This document shows positions 1-5,483 of a DNA stretch of 6,348 nt, one piece after another. Position numbers and translations under genes: made by a program. The DNA is taken from positions 1 through 6,348 of the forward strand of contig CAJAHV010000381.1 in the NCBI GenBank assembly GCA_903939555.1, in the 5' to 3' direction. Position 1 is the first letter of the stretch, and the number at the start of each line of letters is the position of its first letter. This DNA comes from an uncultured Alphaproteobacteria bacterium (GTDB taxonomy: Bacteria; Pseudomonadota; Alphaproteobacteria; Sphingomonadales; Sphingomonadaceae). The notes under the pieces were generated by a model that saw nothing but the letters and a program-made list of their open reading frames with translations, was not told the DNA's origin and did not search any database.

Positions 1-974
1 CGCGCGACCATTTCGGCGGCGCTGCCCGGATTGTGGATGACTACCGTGCCGCTGCCCGGATCGCCGAGCCAGTGCAACTGGCCAAAGCCCGGCACCATGA
101 CATAGCCTTGGTTGGCCGGTGCGGTCGCGGTGGGGGTCGCCGCCGCCGGAAAGCGCCGCAGCCAGTCCCGCGAGGCTGCCTCGACTTCGGCTTCGGTGAC
201 CTTTTTCTCGGCGGCCCAGCCCGGCGGCAGGTCGCCCAGCCGGTCGATATGGGCCTGCAACGGATCGCCATTGCGCCCCGAGATATAGACCGGCGGGGTC
301 GGCGCCCCCGGCTCGGGCAGGTCGCGCGGTGCCTGCAGCATCGCGGCATAGCCCTGCGCATAGCTGGCACCGGCGGCGAGGATGTCCATGATCATCGCAT
401 GGTTGGTGACCGGATTGTCGTGCGCCCCCGACAGGCGGTTGGCATTCCTGGCGGCATACCAAGGAAAGTACCAGCTTTGTTCGCGGATGCGGTGCCACAC
501 CCAGGCGAGGTGCTCGCCATAGGGCAAAGGCACGAAGGCGGGGGTGTAATTCGCCCCGAAATCGGCGCGTTCGGCATCGGTCCATACCGCATAGCCATTG
601 GCGGCGATGGCGGCGAAACGCTGCGGCGCGCGCTTGGCGGCTGTGATCAGGGTTATGGCGCCCGAATGGGTGCCATAGGCGCCGGCCTGCGGCAGGCCCA
701 TGGCGTCCATGAACGCCAGCACCGCATCGGCGTAATCATTCACGTGCGGATTGTTCATCGGCAGCGGCGCCGATTCGCCAAAGCCCGGGGTATCGGGGGC
801 GAGGCAGGTGAAGTGCGCCGCCCATTCGGCGATCAGCGTTTCATATTCGGCGCTAGAGCGCGGCGACTGGTGGACAAGCACGACCGGCGGCCCCGACCCG
901 GCGCGGCGGTAATGCACGCGGCGGTGCGTACCATCGGGGTTGCGGACGTCGATGAAGTGGCGCGTGCTGGTCAT
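1..974 (-). CDS. Alpha/beta-fold hydrolase, 3' end outside window
   Basis: The minus-strand frame is open from the ATG at 974-972 to the window edge, giving 324 codons with no stop, so the C-terminus is missing. The translation has the alpha/beta hydrolase layout: a strand followed by an HQSP oxyanion-type turn (residues 35-38), a DTPGFGES loop (61-68), a nucleophile elbow T-H-S-G-A with Ser104, a helical cap rich in Trp and Tyr (about 125-215), a strand then GRNGD with probable acid Asp237, and a late GFGQLHW segment with probable catalytic His301. The triad assignment is inferred from order and spacing. The start is supported by a GAGG four bases upstream and by the ATGA overlap with the preceding VOC gene, which suggests coupled translation. 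The family includes epoxide hydrolases, haloalkane dehalogenases, esterases and C-C hydrolases; Ser as nucleophile argues against the Asp-dependent members. Substrate unknown. There is no signal peptide, so it is probably cytoplasmic. Family call firm, function open. Confidence 0.88.
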   Translation of the reverse strand, partial: MTSTRHFIDVRNPDGTHRRVHYRRAGSGPPVVLVHQSPRSSAEYETLIAEWAAHFTCLAPDTPGFGESAPLPMNNPHVNDYADAVLAFMDAMGLPQAGAYGTHSGAITLITAAKRAPQRFAAIAANGYAVWTDAERADFGANYTPAFVPLPYGEHLAWVWHRIREQSWYFPWYAARNANRLSGAHDNPVTNHAMIMDILAAGASYAQGYAAMLQAPRDLPEPGAPTPPVYISGRNGDPLQAHIDRLGDLPPGWAAEKKVTEAEVEAASRDWLRRFPAAATPTATAPANQGYVMVPGFGQLHWLGDPGSGTVVIHNPGSAAEMVA

Positions 975-1873
975 GCTGCCTCGATAAGCTCGATCAATTC
1001 GCCGGCGGTGCCGCGCACCACCGCTGTCCGCCTGCCGGCATAAAGCGCGCCGTCGCGGCGCACCGGGGTAGCAAGAAAGGGCGCCTTTACCGCATCAAGG
1101 CTGGCGGTGATGAAGGTCACCATCGCATTGCCGGGGGGCAATTCGCCCGGCACCATGTCACGCGGGGTGGCAGCGGCGGGATATTGATCGATCTCCGATC
1201 CCGGCAACCGGCCCTGCTTTGTCATCGTCATGTCGGTGATGGTGTCGTCGGGCAGGCCGAAACTGTTGTTGATGACGCTGTAGGGGATCGACCAGGTGTC
1301 GCCCTCGGCAAAGCCCAGCGCGTCGCAGTGAAAGGCAACCGCGGCGGCACGATCGGGGGCGGCGAGGATGGCGATGAACATTTCATCGACCCGCGCGTTG
1401 GTGTGCGGCAGGTCAAGATCGGTCATCCCCGATTTCAGCACCTGGTTGAGATACAGCGCTTCACCGGCGCGGCCGACAACCTGGAAGGGAATGAAATTGT
1501 CGAAACCCGGCACCAGCTTGGGTTCGCCGATCACGGTAAAGGCCGATCCCTTGATATCGGCGAACAGCGCATCGCAATTGGCGACGGTGTGTTCATAGGC
1601 CGCCCAGCCGAAGCTGCGCAGCGGTTGATAGGGAATCGGGCTGGTTTCGACGAGGCGCAGGAAGAACGGCCGGCCATCGGCATGGCGCAGCAGCACCGAG
1701 CGCCGCCCGGCCAGCGCCGGCGCGCCCCAGGCGGTCGCCAGATCAGCGGAAACCGGTGCATCCTCGATGATCGAAAGGCCGATCACGCCGGTATAATCGG
1801 CCAGGCTCGCGGCGATGTCGGGGGTGGCGATGGTGCCGCACTTGATGCGGCCGGGGATATCGAATGTTTGCAT
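971..1873 (-). CDS. Two-module VOC (glyoxalase-fold) family protein
   Basis: This encodes about 300 residues with two consecutive vicinal-oxygen-chelate modules, roughly residues 8-145 and 160-300. Each opens with a strand then an ATPD or AAPD turn and a helix leading to a Gly-rich turn (GTIATPDIAASL..GVIGLSIIED; AILAAPDRAAAV..DALGFAEGD), and the second ends in the strand GELIELIE, where VOC enzymes usually place a metal-binding Glu. The typical His ligand at the start of each module is not obvious, so metal use is uncertain. In-frame ATGs also exist at 1894 and 1912; the ATG at 1873 is preferred because the conserved fold starts right after it, but no start has a clear Shine-Dalgarno. The gene follows lptA by 69 bases (30 if the 1912 start is used) and overlaps the hydrolase gene by four bases. 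VOC proteins include glyoxalases, extradiol dioxygenases, epimerases and resistance proteins. Substrate cannot be told from the sequence. Confidence 0.85.
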   Translation of the reverse strand: MQTFDIPGRIKCGTIATPDIAASLADYTGVIGLSIIEDAPVSADLATAWGAPALAGRRSVLLRHADGRPFFLRLVETSPIPYQPLRSFGWAAYEHTVANCDALFADIKGSAFTVIGEPKLVPGFDNFIPFQVVGRAGEALYLNQVLKSGMTDLDLPHTNARVDEMFIAILAAPDRAAAVAFHCDALGFAEGDTWSIPYSVINNSFGLPDDTITDMTMTKQGRLPGSEIDQYPAAATPRDMVPGELPPGNAMVTFITASLDAVKAPFLATPVRRDGALYAGRRTAVVRGTAGELIELIEAA

Positions 1874-1942
1874 GGCGCCACTTTGTCCGGACATTTTGCT
1901 CGGCGCAAGCATTGCTGGTCCAGCGTTGCCGCCTGGCGGATG

Positions 1943-2491
1943 TTATTTCTTCGCCGGTCGTTGCGGTACGATGAAGCGGCCCGATACCCGGCCCGGCGTC
2001 GTGCCCGGTGCCGCCGCGGTGCCGCCGCCCCGCCCGTCGAAACTGGTCTGGCCGTTGATCAGGTTGAGCACCAGCCGCTGCCCGGCGAGATTGGAGCCGC
2101 CGCGATCGAGCGTGACATTGCCGGTCAGCGTGATGATCTTGGCGGCAACGTCATAGATGCCGATGTTGCTGGTGGCGCGTTCGGTGGGCGACACCAGCCG
2201 GACATGGCCGCGGGCATCGAGCCGCTGCATCTCGGGGTTGCCAGCCTTGTCGCGCGAATAGAGCACCTTCACCGAATCGGCATTGAGCGTCAGCTTGCCC
2301 TGCCGGATGACCACGGCGCCCGAAAACACCGCCTGGTTGGCGGCATCCTGGATTTCGATGCGCGCGGCATCGACATCGATCGGTGCGCCGGTATCAAGGC
2401 CCTTCAGCGCAGAGGTTTGCGCCGAAGTTTGCGCGGGCACTGCCGCCAGTGGCAGCAGGGCGGCAAGAAGCAGGAAAGGCTTGGTCGTCAT
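1943..2491 (-). CDS. lptA: LPS transport periplasmic protein LptA
   Basis: The 182-residue product matches the OstA/LptA family in length and layout. LptA forms the periplasmic beta-jellyroll bridge that carries LPS from LptC at the inner membrane to LptD at the outer membrane. A signal peptide is visible: MTTK, a Leu/Ala hydrophobic core (6-18), then Ala-rich cleavage options after residue 20 or 24. The mature part has the repeating amphipathic strands of the fold (about 37-155), including IDVDAARIEIQD, VFSGAVVIRQGKLTLNADSV, DARGHVRLVSPTERATSN and ITLTGNVTLDRGGSNLAGQ. The C-terminal tail is Gly/Pro-rich and ends basic. The ATG overlaps the lptC stop (ATGA, 2491-2488), and AAGGCGGGGGC just upstream can serve as a ribosome binding site. 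The partner lptC lies directly upstream; lptB, the usual next gene, is absent downstream. An imperfect AQTS duplication lies at the signal-peptide end. Confidence 0.93.
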   Translation of the reverse strand: MTTKPFLLLAALLPLAAVPAQTSAQTSALKGLDTGAPIDVDAARIEIQDAANQAVFSGAVVIRQGKLTLNADSVKVLYSRDKAGNPEMQRLDARGHVRLVSPTERATSNIGIYDVAAKIITLTGNVTLDRGGSNLAGQRLVLNLINGQTSFDGRGGGTAAAPGTTPGRVSGRFIVPQRPAKK

Positions 2492-3147
2492 GCCCCCGCC
2501 TTGCCCGCCCGGCCATGAATGCGCAAGTGGACGCCGCCGCCGAGCACCGCGTTGCGGCCCTGGATATCGGCTTTGAAACTGCCGGCGCTGAAGTTGCCGA
2601 TCGGCAATTTGCCGGTAACGGGCGCTGCGGTCGACACCGTGCGGCGGTTGAGATCGATATTCACCGTGGCCGAATCGAGGCTGTAGCCGGCGGCCGAATC
2701 GAGCCTGACCGGGCCGCTGATCTGCAATTTGTCGTCGTTCATGAAATAGCGGCCGGCCGGGGCGATGACGAGCGCCGGGCCATCGGCCATGGCGATGCGC
2801 GCCTTCAGGTTCTGCAACTCCACGATCGGCAAGGCGCTGCTGCGCTGCGTCGCGCTGCCGGCGCTGATGACAAAGGCTTCGCCGCGCGCAGTTTCACCGC
2901 GATAGACGGCGGTGTCGATGCGCAGCCGCTCGGTCGCCACCGCGACCTTGTCCTTGGCGAGCAGGAAGCTGAATTCCTGCACCTTGGTCAGCGGCCAGAT
3001 GACGATGGTGAGCAGCACGATCACCGCCGCCGCCGGCAGGATCAGCTTGAGCGCGGTCATGCGCCGGTCGTGCCCGCTGCCCGGCAGGGCGGCACGCTGG
3101 CGCCGGGTCAGCATGACCGGCGGCAGGAGGGCATCAGCGTGGCTCAC
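2488..3147 (-). CDS. lptC: LPS export protein LptC (GTG start)
   Basis: The 219-residue product has the LptC/DUF1239 plan: a short cytoplasmic N-terminus with basic residues (RRQR, HDRR), one transmembrane helix at about residues 32-53 (LKLILPAAAVIVLLTIVIW), and a periplasmic beta domain. The periplasmic part has phrases typical of alphaproteobacterial LptC: RGETARGEAFVISAG, ALPIVELQNLKARI, ISGPVRLDSAAGYSLDSATVNIDL and GPVRLDS. In the family, LptC sits on the LptB2FG transporter in the inner membrane and hands LPS to LptA. The chosen start is GTG at 3147-3145, which overlaps the RNase D stop as GTGA; no Shine-Dalgarno is seen, so reinitiation from the upstream gene is likely. The first in-frame ATG, at 3114-3112, would remove 11 residues and still keep the membrane helix, so it cannot be excluded. 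The stop overlaps the lptA start by four bases. Confidence 0.92.
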   Translation of the reverse strand: MSHADALLPPVMLTRRQRAALPGSGHDRRMTALKLILPAAAVIVLLTIVIWPLTKVQEFSFLLAKDKVAVATERLRIDTAVYRGETARGEAFVISAGSATQRSSALPIVELQNLKARIAMADGPALVIAPAGRYFMNDDKLQISGPVRLDSAAGYSLDSATVNIDLNRRTVSTAAPVTGKLPIGNFSAGSFKADIQGRNAVLGGGVHLRIHGRAGKAGA

Positions 3148-3758
3148 ATATGTGCAAAAATGTCGGTTTCGTCCCAGCCCGCGAGATCGAGATCGGCACG
3201 GGTCGGCAGGAAATCGAAACAGGCCTGCGCCATGCCGGTGCGGCCTTCGCGCGCCAGCCGTTCGGCGAGCACGGCGTGGGCGCGGTGCAGGAAGCGCACA
3301 TCGGATGCCGCATATTCCTTTTGGGCGTCGGACAATTCGGCGGCGCCCCAGTCCGACGATTGCTGCGCCTTGGAGATGTCGACACCGACGGTTTCGCGCA
3401 GGACTTCCTTGAGGCCGTGGCGATCGGTATAGGTGCGCACCAGTTTCGACGCGATCTTGGTGCAGAATACCGGCGTCGCATCGACCCCGAGATAATGCTT
3501 GATGACCGCCAGGTCGAAGCGGGCAAAGTGGAACAGCTTGAGCCGCGCCGGATCGGCCAGCACCGATTTCAGCACCGGGGCGTCATATTGCCCCTTGCTG
3601 AAGCGCACGAGATGTTCATCGCCATTGCCATCGGCGAGCTGTACCAGGCACAGCCGGTCGCGGTGCGGGTGCAGGCCCATGGTCTCGCTGTCGACAGCGA
3701 TCGGCCCGGGCGCGAATACGTCATGGGGCAGGTCGCCCTGGTGGAGGTAAATGGTCAT
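3144..3758 (-). CDS. rnd: Short RNase D-type 3'-5' exonuclease (DEDDy)
   Basis: The 204-residue product is a DEDDy-family 3'-5' exonuclease domain. All five catalytic residues are visible: Asp23 and Glu25 in VDSETMGL (motif I), Asp82 in FHFARFDLAV (motif II), and Tyr149 and Asp153 in YAASDVRFL (motif III). It is much shorter than E. coli RNase D (about 375 residues) and has no room for the C-terminal HRDC domains, as in the compact RNase D proteins annotated in many alphaproteobacteria. The expected role is trimming of tRNA and other stable-RNA 3' ends in the cytoplasm, using two metal ions. The start is well fixed: an in-frame TAG lies three codons before the ATG and no other start codon falls between. 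A six-base-pair hairpin sits one base upstream of the ATG. The stop overlaps the lptC GTG, so it heads a coupled rnd-lptC-lptA unit. The function of this linkage is not evident from sequence. Confidence 0.92.
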   Translation of the reverse strand: MTIYLHQGDLPHDVFAPGPIAVDSETMGLHPHRDRLCLVQLADGNGDEHLVRFSKGQYDAPVLKSVLADPARLKLFHFARFDLAVIKHYLGVDATPVFCTKIASKLVRTYTDRHGLKEVLRETVGVDISKAQQSSDWGAAELSDAQKEYAASDVRFLHRAHAVLAERLAREGRTGMAQACFDFLPTRADLDLAGWDETDIFAHM

Positions 3759-3759
3759 C

Positions 3760-3776
3760 GCCTGCGCCTAGCAGGC
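3760..3776 (-). promoter_or_regulatory. Hairpin immediately 5' of the RNase D start codon
   Basis: GCCTGC and GCAGGC form a perfect six-base-pair stem with a five-base loop, ending one base before the ATG at 3758. It covers the only GG-rich stretch that could act as a ribosome binding site. If it forms in the mRNA it would reduce initiation. A structural role is inferred only; a six-pair stem is expected by chance now and then in GC-rich DNA. Confidence 0.3.
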
Positions 3777-3797
3777 AGGGACCGCGCTGTCATCTGT

Positions 3798-3817
3798 TGC
3801 GCCGGATCACCGGCGCA
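3798..3817 (-). terminator. Perfect 8-bp hairpin between radC and rnd, possible weak terminator
   Basis: TGCGCCGG and CCGGCGCA are perfect inverted repeats around a four-base loop, in the middle of the 103-base gap between the radC stop (3862) and the rnd start (3758). The stem is almost entirely G/C and would be stable in RNA on either strand. No T-run follows on the minus strand (the next bases are ACAGATGACAG), so it is not a canonical intrinsic terminator. It could end or attenuate the map-radC transcript, protect a 3' end, or be an RNA element ahead of rnd. Confidence 0.4.
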
Positions 3818-3861
3818 CAAATCGCGCGCGGCAGGATGCGGCGCGGCTCTGGCCATATGGC

Positions 3862-4539
3862 CTAGATGAGCCCCTGGGCGCGCATGCTGACATGGCCGCC
3901 GCGGCCGATGATGACATGGTCGTGGACGGCAAGGCCAAGGTGCCGCCCGGCTTCGACCACCGCCTTGGTCATCACGATGTCGTCACGCGATGGCTGCGGA
4001 TCGCCCGACGGGTGGTTGTGGACCAGCACCAGCCCCGACGCGCCGAGTTCGAGCGCACGCTTGACGATCTCGCGTGGATAGACCGCCGCCTGGTTGACAG
4101 TGCCCTGGCTCATCGCCTCGTCGCGGATCATGACGTTGCGGTTGTTGAGGAAGATGACCCGAAACTCCTCGGTGACGCGATGCGCCATCGCGGCGTGGAG
4201 ATAATCGGTCAGCGCCTGCCAACCGCTGAGTACCGGGCGGTCCAGCGCTGTGGTGCGCAGCGCGCGCAACGCCACCGCCTCGACGAATTTGAGCGCGGCG
4301 ATGGCGCCATCGCCCAGCCCGTCGATGCGTTTCAGCTCGAGCGGGGTCGCCGCCAGCAGCACCGGCAGGCTGCCGAATTCGGCGAGCAACTGTTTGGCCA
4401 GCGGCTTGGTATCGCGGCGCGGGATGGCCAGCCCCAACAGATATTCGAGCAGTTCATAATCATGGAAACCGTCCCCGCCGCCGGCCAGCAGCCGGGCGCG
4501 CAGGCGTTCACGATGTCCGGCGGAATCGCTGTCGGTCAT
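3862..4539 (-). CDS. radC: RadC family JAMM-domain protein (UPF0758)
   Basis: From the ATG at 4539 the product is 225 residues, the usual RadC length. The N-terminal part carries a helix-hairpin-helix-like segment (LKRIDGLGDGAIAALKF, about 69-85). The C-terminal JAB/JAMM domain has the zinc motif HNHPSGDPQPSRDD: His174, His176, Ser184 and Asp187, with Glu125 in EEFRVIF as the likely remaining JAMM acid. The name comes from an old link to DNA repair that was later questioned; the biochemical role of RadC proteins is unsettled, though the metalloprotease-like site is intact here. An upstream ATG at 4626 is in frame but would add 29 Arg/Pro-rich residues and overlap map by 56 bases, so the shorter form is chosen. 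It leaves a 31-base gap after map. No Shine-Dalgarno is apparent. map followed by radC is, to my knowledge, a recurrent alphaproteobacterial arrangement. The stop is TAG. Confidence 0.93.
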   Translation of the reverse strand: MTDSDSAGHRERLRARLLAGGGDGFHDYELLEYLLGLAIPRRDTKPLAKQLLAEFGSLPVLLAATPLELKRIDGLGDGAIAALKFVEAVALRALRTTALDRPVLSGWQALTDYLHAAMAHRVTEEFRVIFLNNRNVMIRDEAMSQGTVNQAAVYPREIVKRALELGASGLVLVHNHPSGDPQPSRDDIVMTKAVVEAGRHLGLAVHDHVIIGRGGHVSMRAQGLI

Positions 4540-4570
4540 CGGGCGACTGTGGGCGGTGACCCGCCGGCGA

Positions 4571-5401
4571 TCAAGCCCGATAGGGCGGGGCCGTATGGCC
4601 GAGCGGCGAACCGGTGAAGATTTCACAGCCGGTCTCGGTGATGCCGATACTGTGTTCGAACTGCGCAGACAGCGACCGGTCGCGCGTCACCGCCGTCCAG
4701 CCATCATCGAGCAGTTTCACCGCCGGGCCGCCCAGGTTGATCATCGGTTCGATAGTGAAGAACATGCCGGGGCGCAGCACGACGCCGCGGCCGGGCTTGC
4801 CGAGGTGAACGACATTGGGCGCTTCGTGGAAATTGAGCCCGAGGCCATGGCCGCAAAAATCGCGCACCACGCTCATGCGTTGCTTTTCGGCGTGGCTCTG
4901 GATGGCGTGGCCGACATCGCCGAGCGTGGCGCCGGGGCGGGCGGCCTCGATGCCGAGCATCAGGCATTCATAGGTGACATCGACGAGTTTCTTCGCCTTC
5001 AACGGCACGTCGCCGACCAGGAACATGCGGCTGGTATCGCCGTGCCAGCCATCGACAACGACCGTGACATCGATGTTGACGATATCGCCGTCCTTGAGCT
5101 TTCGCGCCGACGGAATGCCGTGGCAGACGACGTGATTGACGCTGATGCACAGGCTGTGGCTGAAACCGCGATAGAAGACGGTCGCCGAATCATGGCCGGC
5201 AGCGCGCACGAATTCCCAAGCCATGCGATCAAGATCGAGCGTCACCACATCGGGCACGACATGCGGCGTCAGCATGTCGAGCACTTCGGCGGCGAGTTTG
5301 CCGGCCTTGCGCATCCCGGCGTAGCCGGTGGCATTGTGCAGGCGGATAGGGCCTTCCGACGGATCGGAGATGGTTTCGAAGCTGAGCGCGGGCTGATTCA
5401 T
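4571..5401 (-). CDS. map: Type I methionine aminopeptidase
   Basis: The 276-residue product removes the initiator methionine from nascent proteins in the cytoplasm. All five metal ligands are present: Asp111 (VNIDVT), Asp122 (GDTSR), His185 (CGHGLG), Glu218 (TIEPM) and Glu249 (QFEHS). They keep the spacing of E. coli MetAP (D97, D108, H171, E204, E235) with a constant offset of 14, so the catalytic core has no net indels over this span. The conserved substrate-side histidines are His94 (CHGIP) and His192 (NFHE). The N-terminus is about 14 residues longer than in E. coli. The start is constrained by an in-frame TAG upstream with no other start codon between. No Shine-Dalgarno precedes the ATG. 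It is the first gene of the minus-strand block, divergent from the CinA-like gene, with radC 31 bases downstream. Confidence 0.97.
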   Translation of the reverse strand: MNQPALSFETISDPSEGPIRLHNATGYAGMRKAGKLAAEVLDMLTPHVVPDVVTLDLDRMAWEFVRAAGHDSATVFYRGFSHSLCISVNHVVCHGIPSARKLKDGDIVNIDVTVVVDGWHGDTSRMFLVGDVPLKAKKLVDVTYECLMLGIEAARPGATLGDVGHAIQSHAEKQRMSVVRDFCGHGLGLNFHEAPNVVHLGKPGRGVVLRPGMFFTIEPMINLGGPAVKLLDDGWTAVTRDRSLSAQFEHSIGITETGCEIFTGSPLGHTAPPYRA

Positions 5402-5412
5402 CGTGCCGTGAC

Positions 5413-5441
5413 AGATAGGCGCTGGGGGGCGTAAAGTCCAC
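5413..5441 (-). promoter_or_regulatory. Candidate sigma-70-type promoter for map in the 82-base divergent gap
   Basis: On the minus strand GTGGAC (5441-5436) and CTATCT (5418-5413) are separated by 17 bases. They match four of six and five of six positions of the alphaproteobacterial-style elements CTTGAC and CTATAT. Transcription would begin near 5406, only a few bases before the map ATG at 5401, giving an almost leaderless mRNA. That would fit the lack of a ribosome binding site. The match is by eye and may be chance. I saw no comparable element for the plus-strand gene in the same gap (5402-5483). Confidence 0.3.
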
Positions 5442-5483
5442 TAAGCCCTTCCCGCCCGCGCCGTGCTGGGCTAGGCCGACGCC

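Noticed and set aside
20..60. An 11-base direct repeat (CGCTGCCCGGA) at 20-30 and 50-60
   Set aside because: It falls inside the hydrolase coding frame and simply encodes two similar Pro-Gly-Ser turns.
33..1043. A 336-codon plus-strand open frame opposite the hydrolase
   Set aside because: The minus strand here encodes a clear alpha/beta hydrolase; the plus frame is low-complexity Arg/Gly/Ala-rich and has no domain pattern.
1928..1940. CCGCC-type inverted repeat just after the lptA stop, considered as a terminator
   Set aside because: The two arms are separated by a single base, so only a very short stem can form, and no T-run follows.
1184..2518. A 444-codon plus-strand open frame opposite the VOC and lptA genes
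   Set aside because: It lies antisense to two well-supported genes, crosses their boundary, and its product is an Arg/Gly/His-rich string without recognisable domains, as expected from the reverse strand of high-GC coding DNA.
2383..3432. A 349-codon plus-strand open frame opposite lptC and parts of its neighbours
   Set aside because: It is antisense to lptC with a visible membrane helix and to RNase D catalytic motifs; the composition is typical of a shadow frame.
3785..3830. A possible promoter for rnd (TTGTGC, 17 bases, ACAGAT on the minus strand)
   Set aside because: The -10 matches poorly and the spacer is the perfect hairpin itself, so the pairing is not convincing.
3851..3862. GGCCATATGGCC perfect 12-base palindrome next to the radC stop, with CACATATGTG at 3145-3154
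   Set aside because: One or two 12-base palindromes are expected by chance in 6.3 kb, and a shared CATATG core without further similarity is weak evidence for a binding site.
3150..4617. Plus-strand open frames of 239 and 241 codons opposite rnd and radC
   Set aside because: They are antisense to intact DEDDy and JAMM motifs and have no recognisable features of their own.
4556..5434. A 292-codon plus-strand open frame opposite map
   Set aside because: The minus strand carries all five metal ligands of methionine aminopeptidase; the plus frame is a codon-phase shadow.
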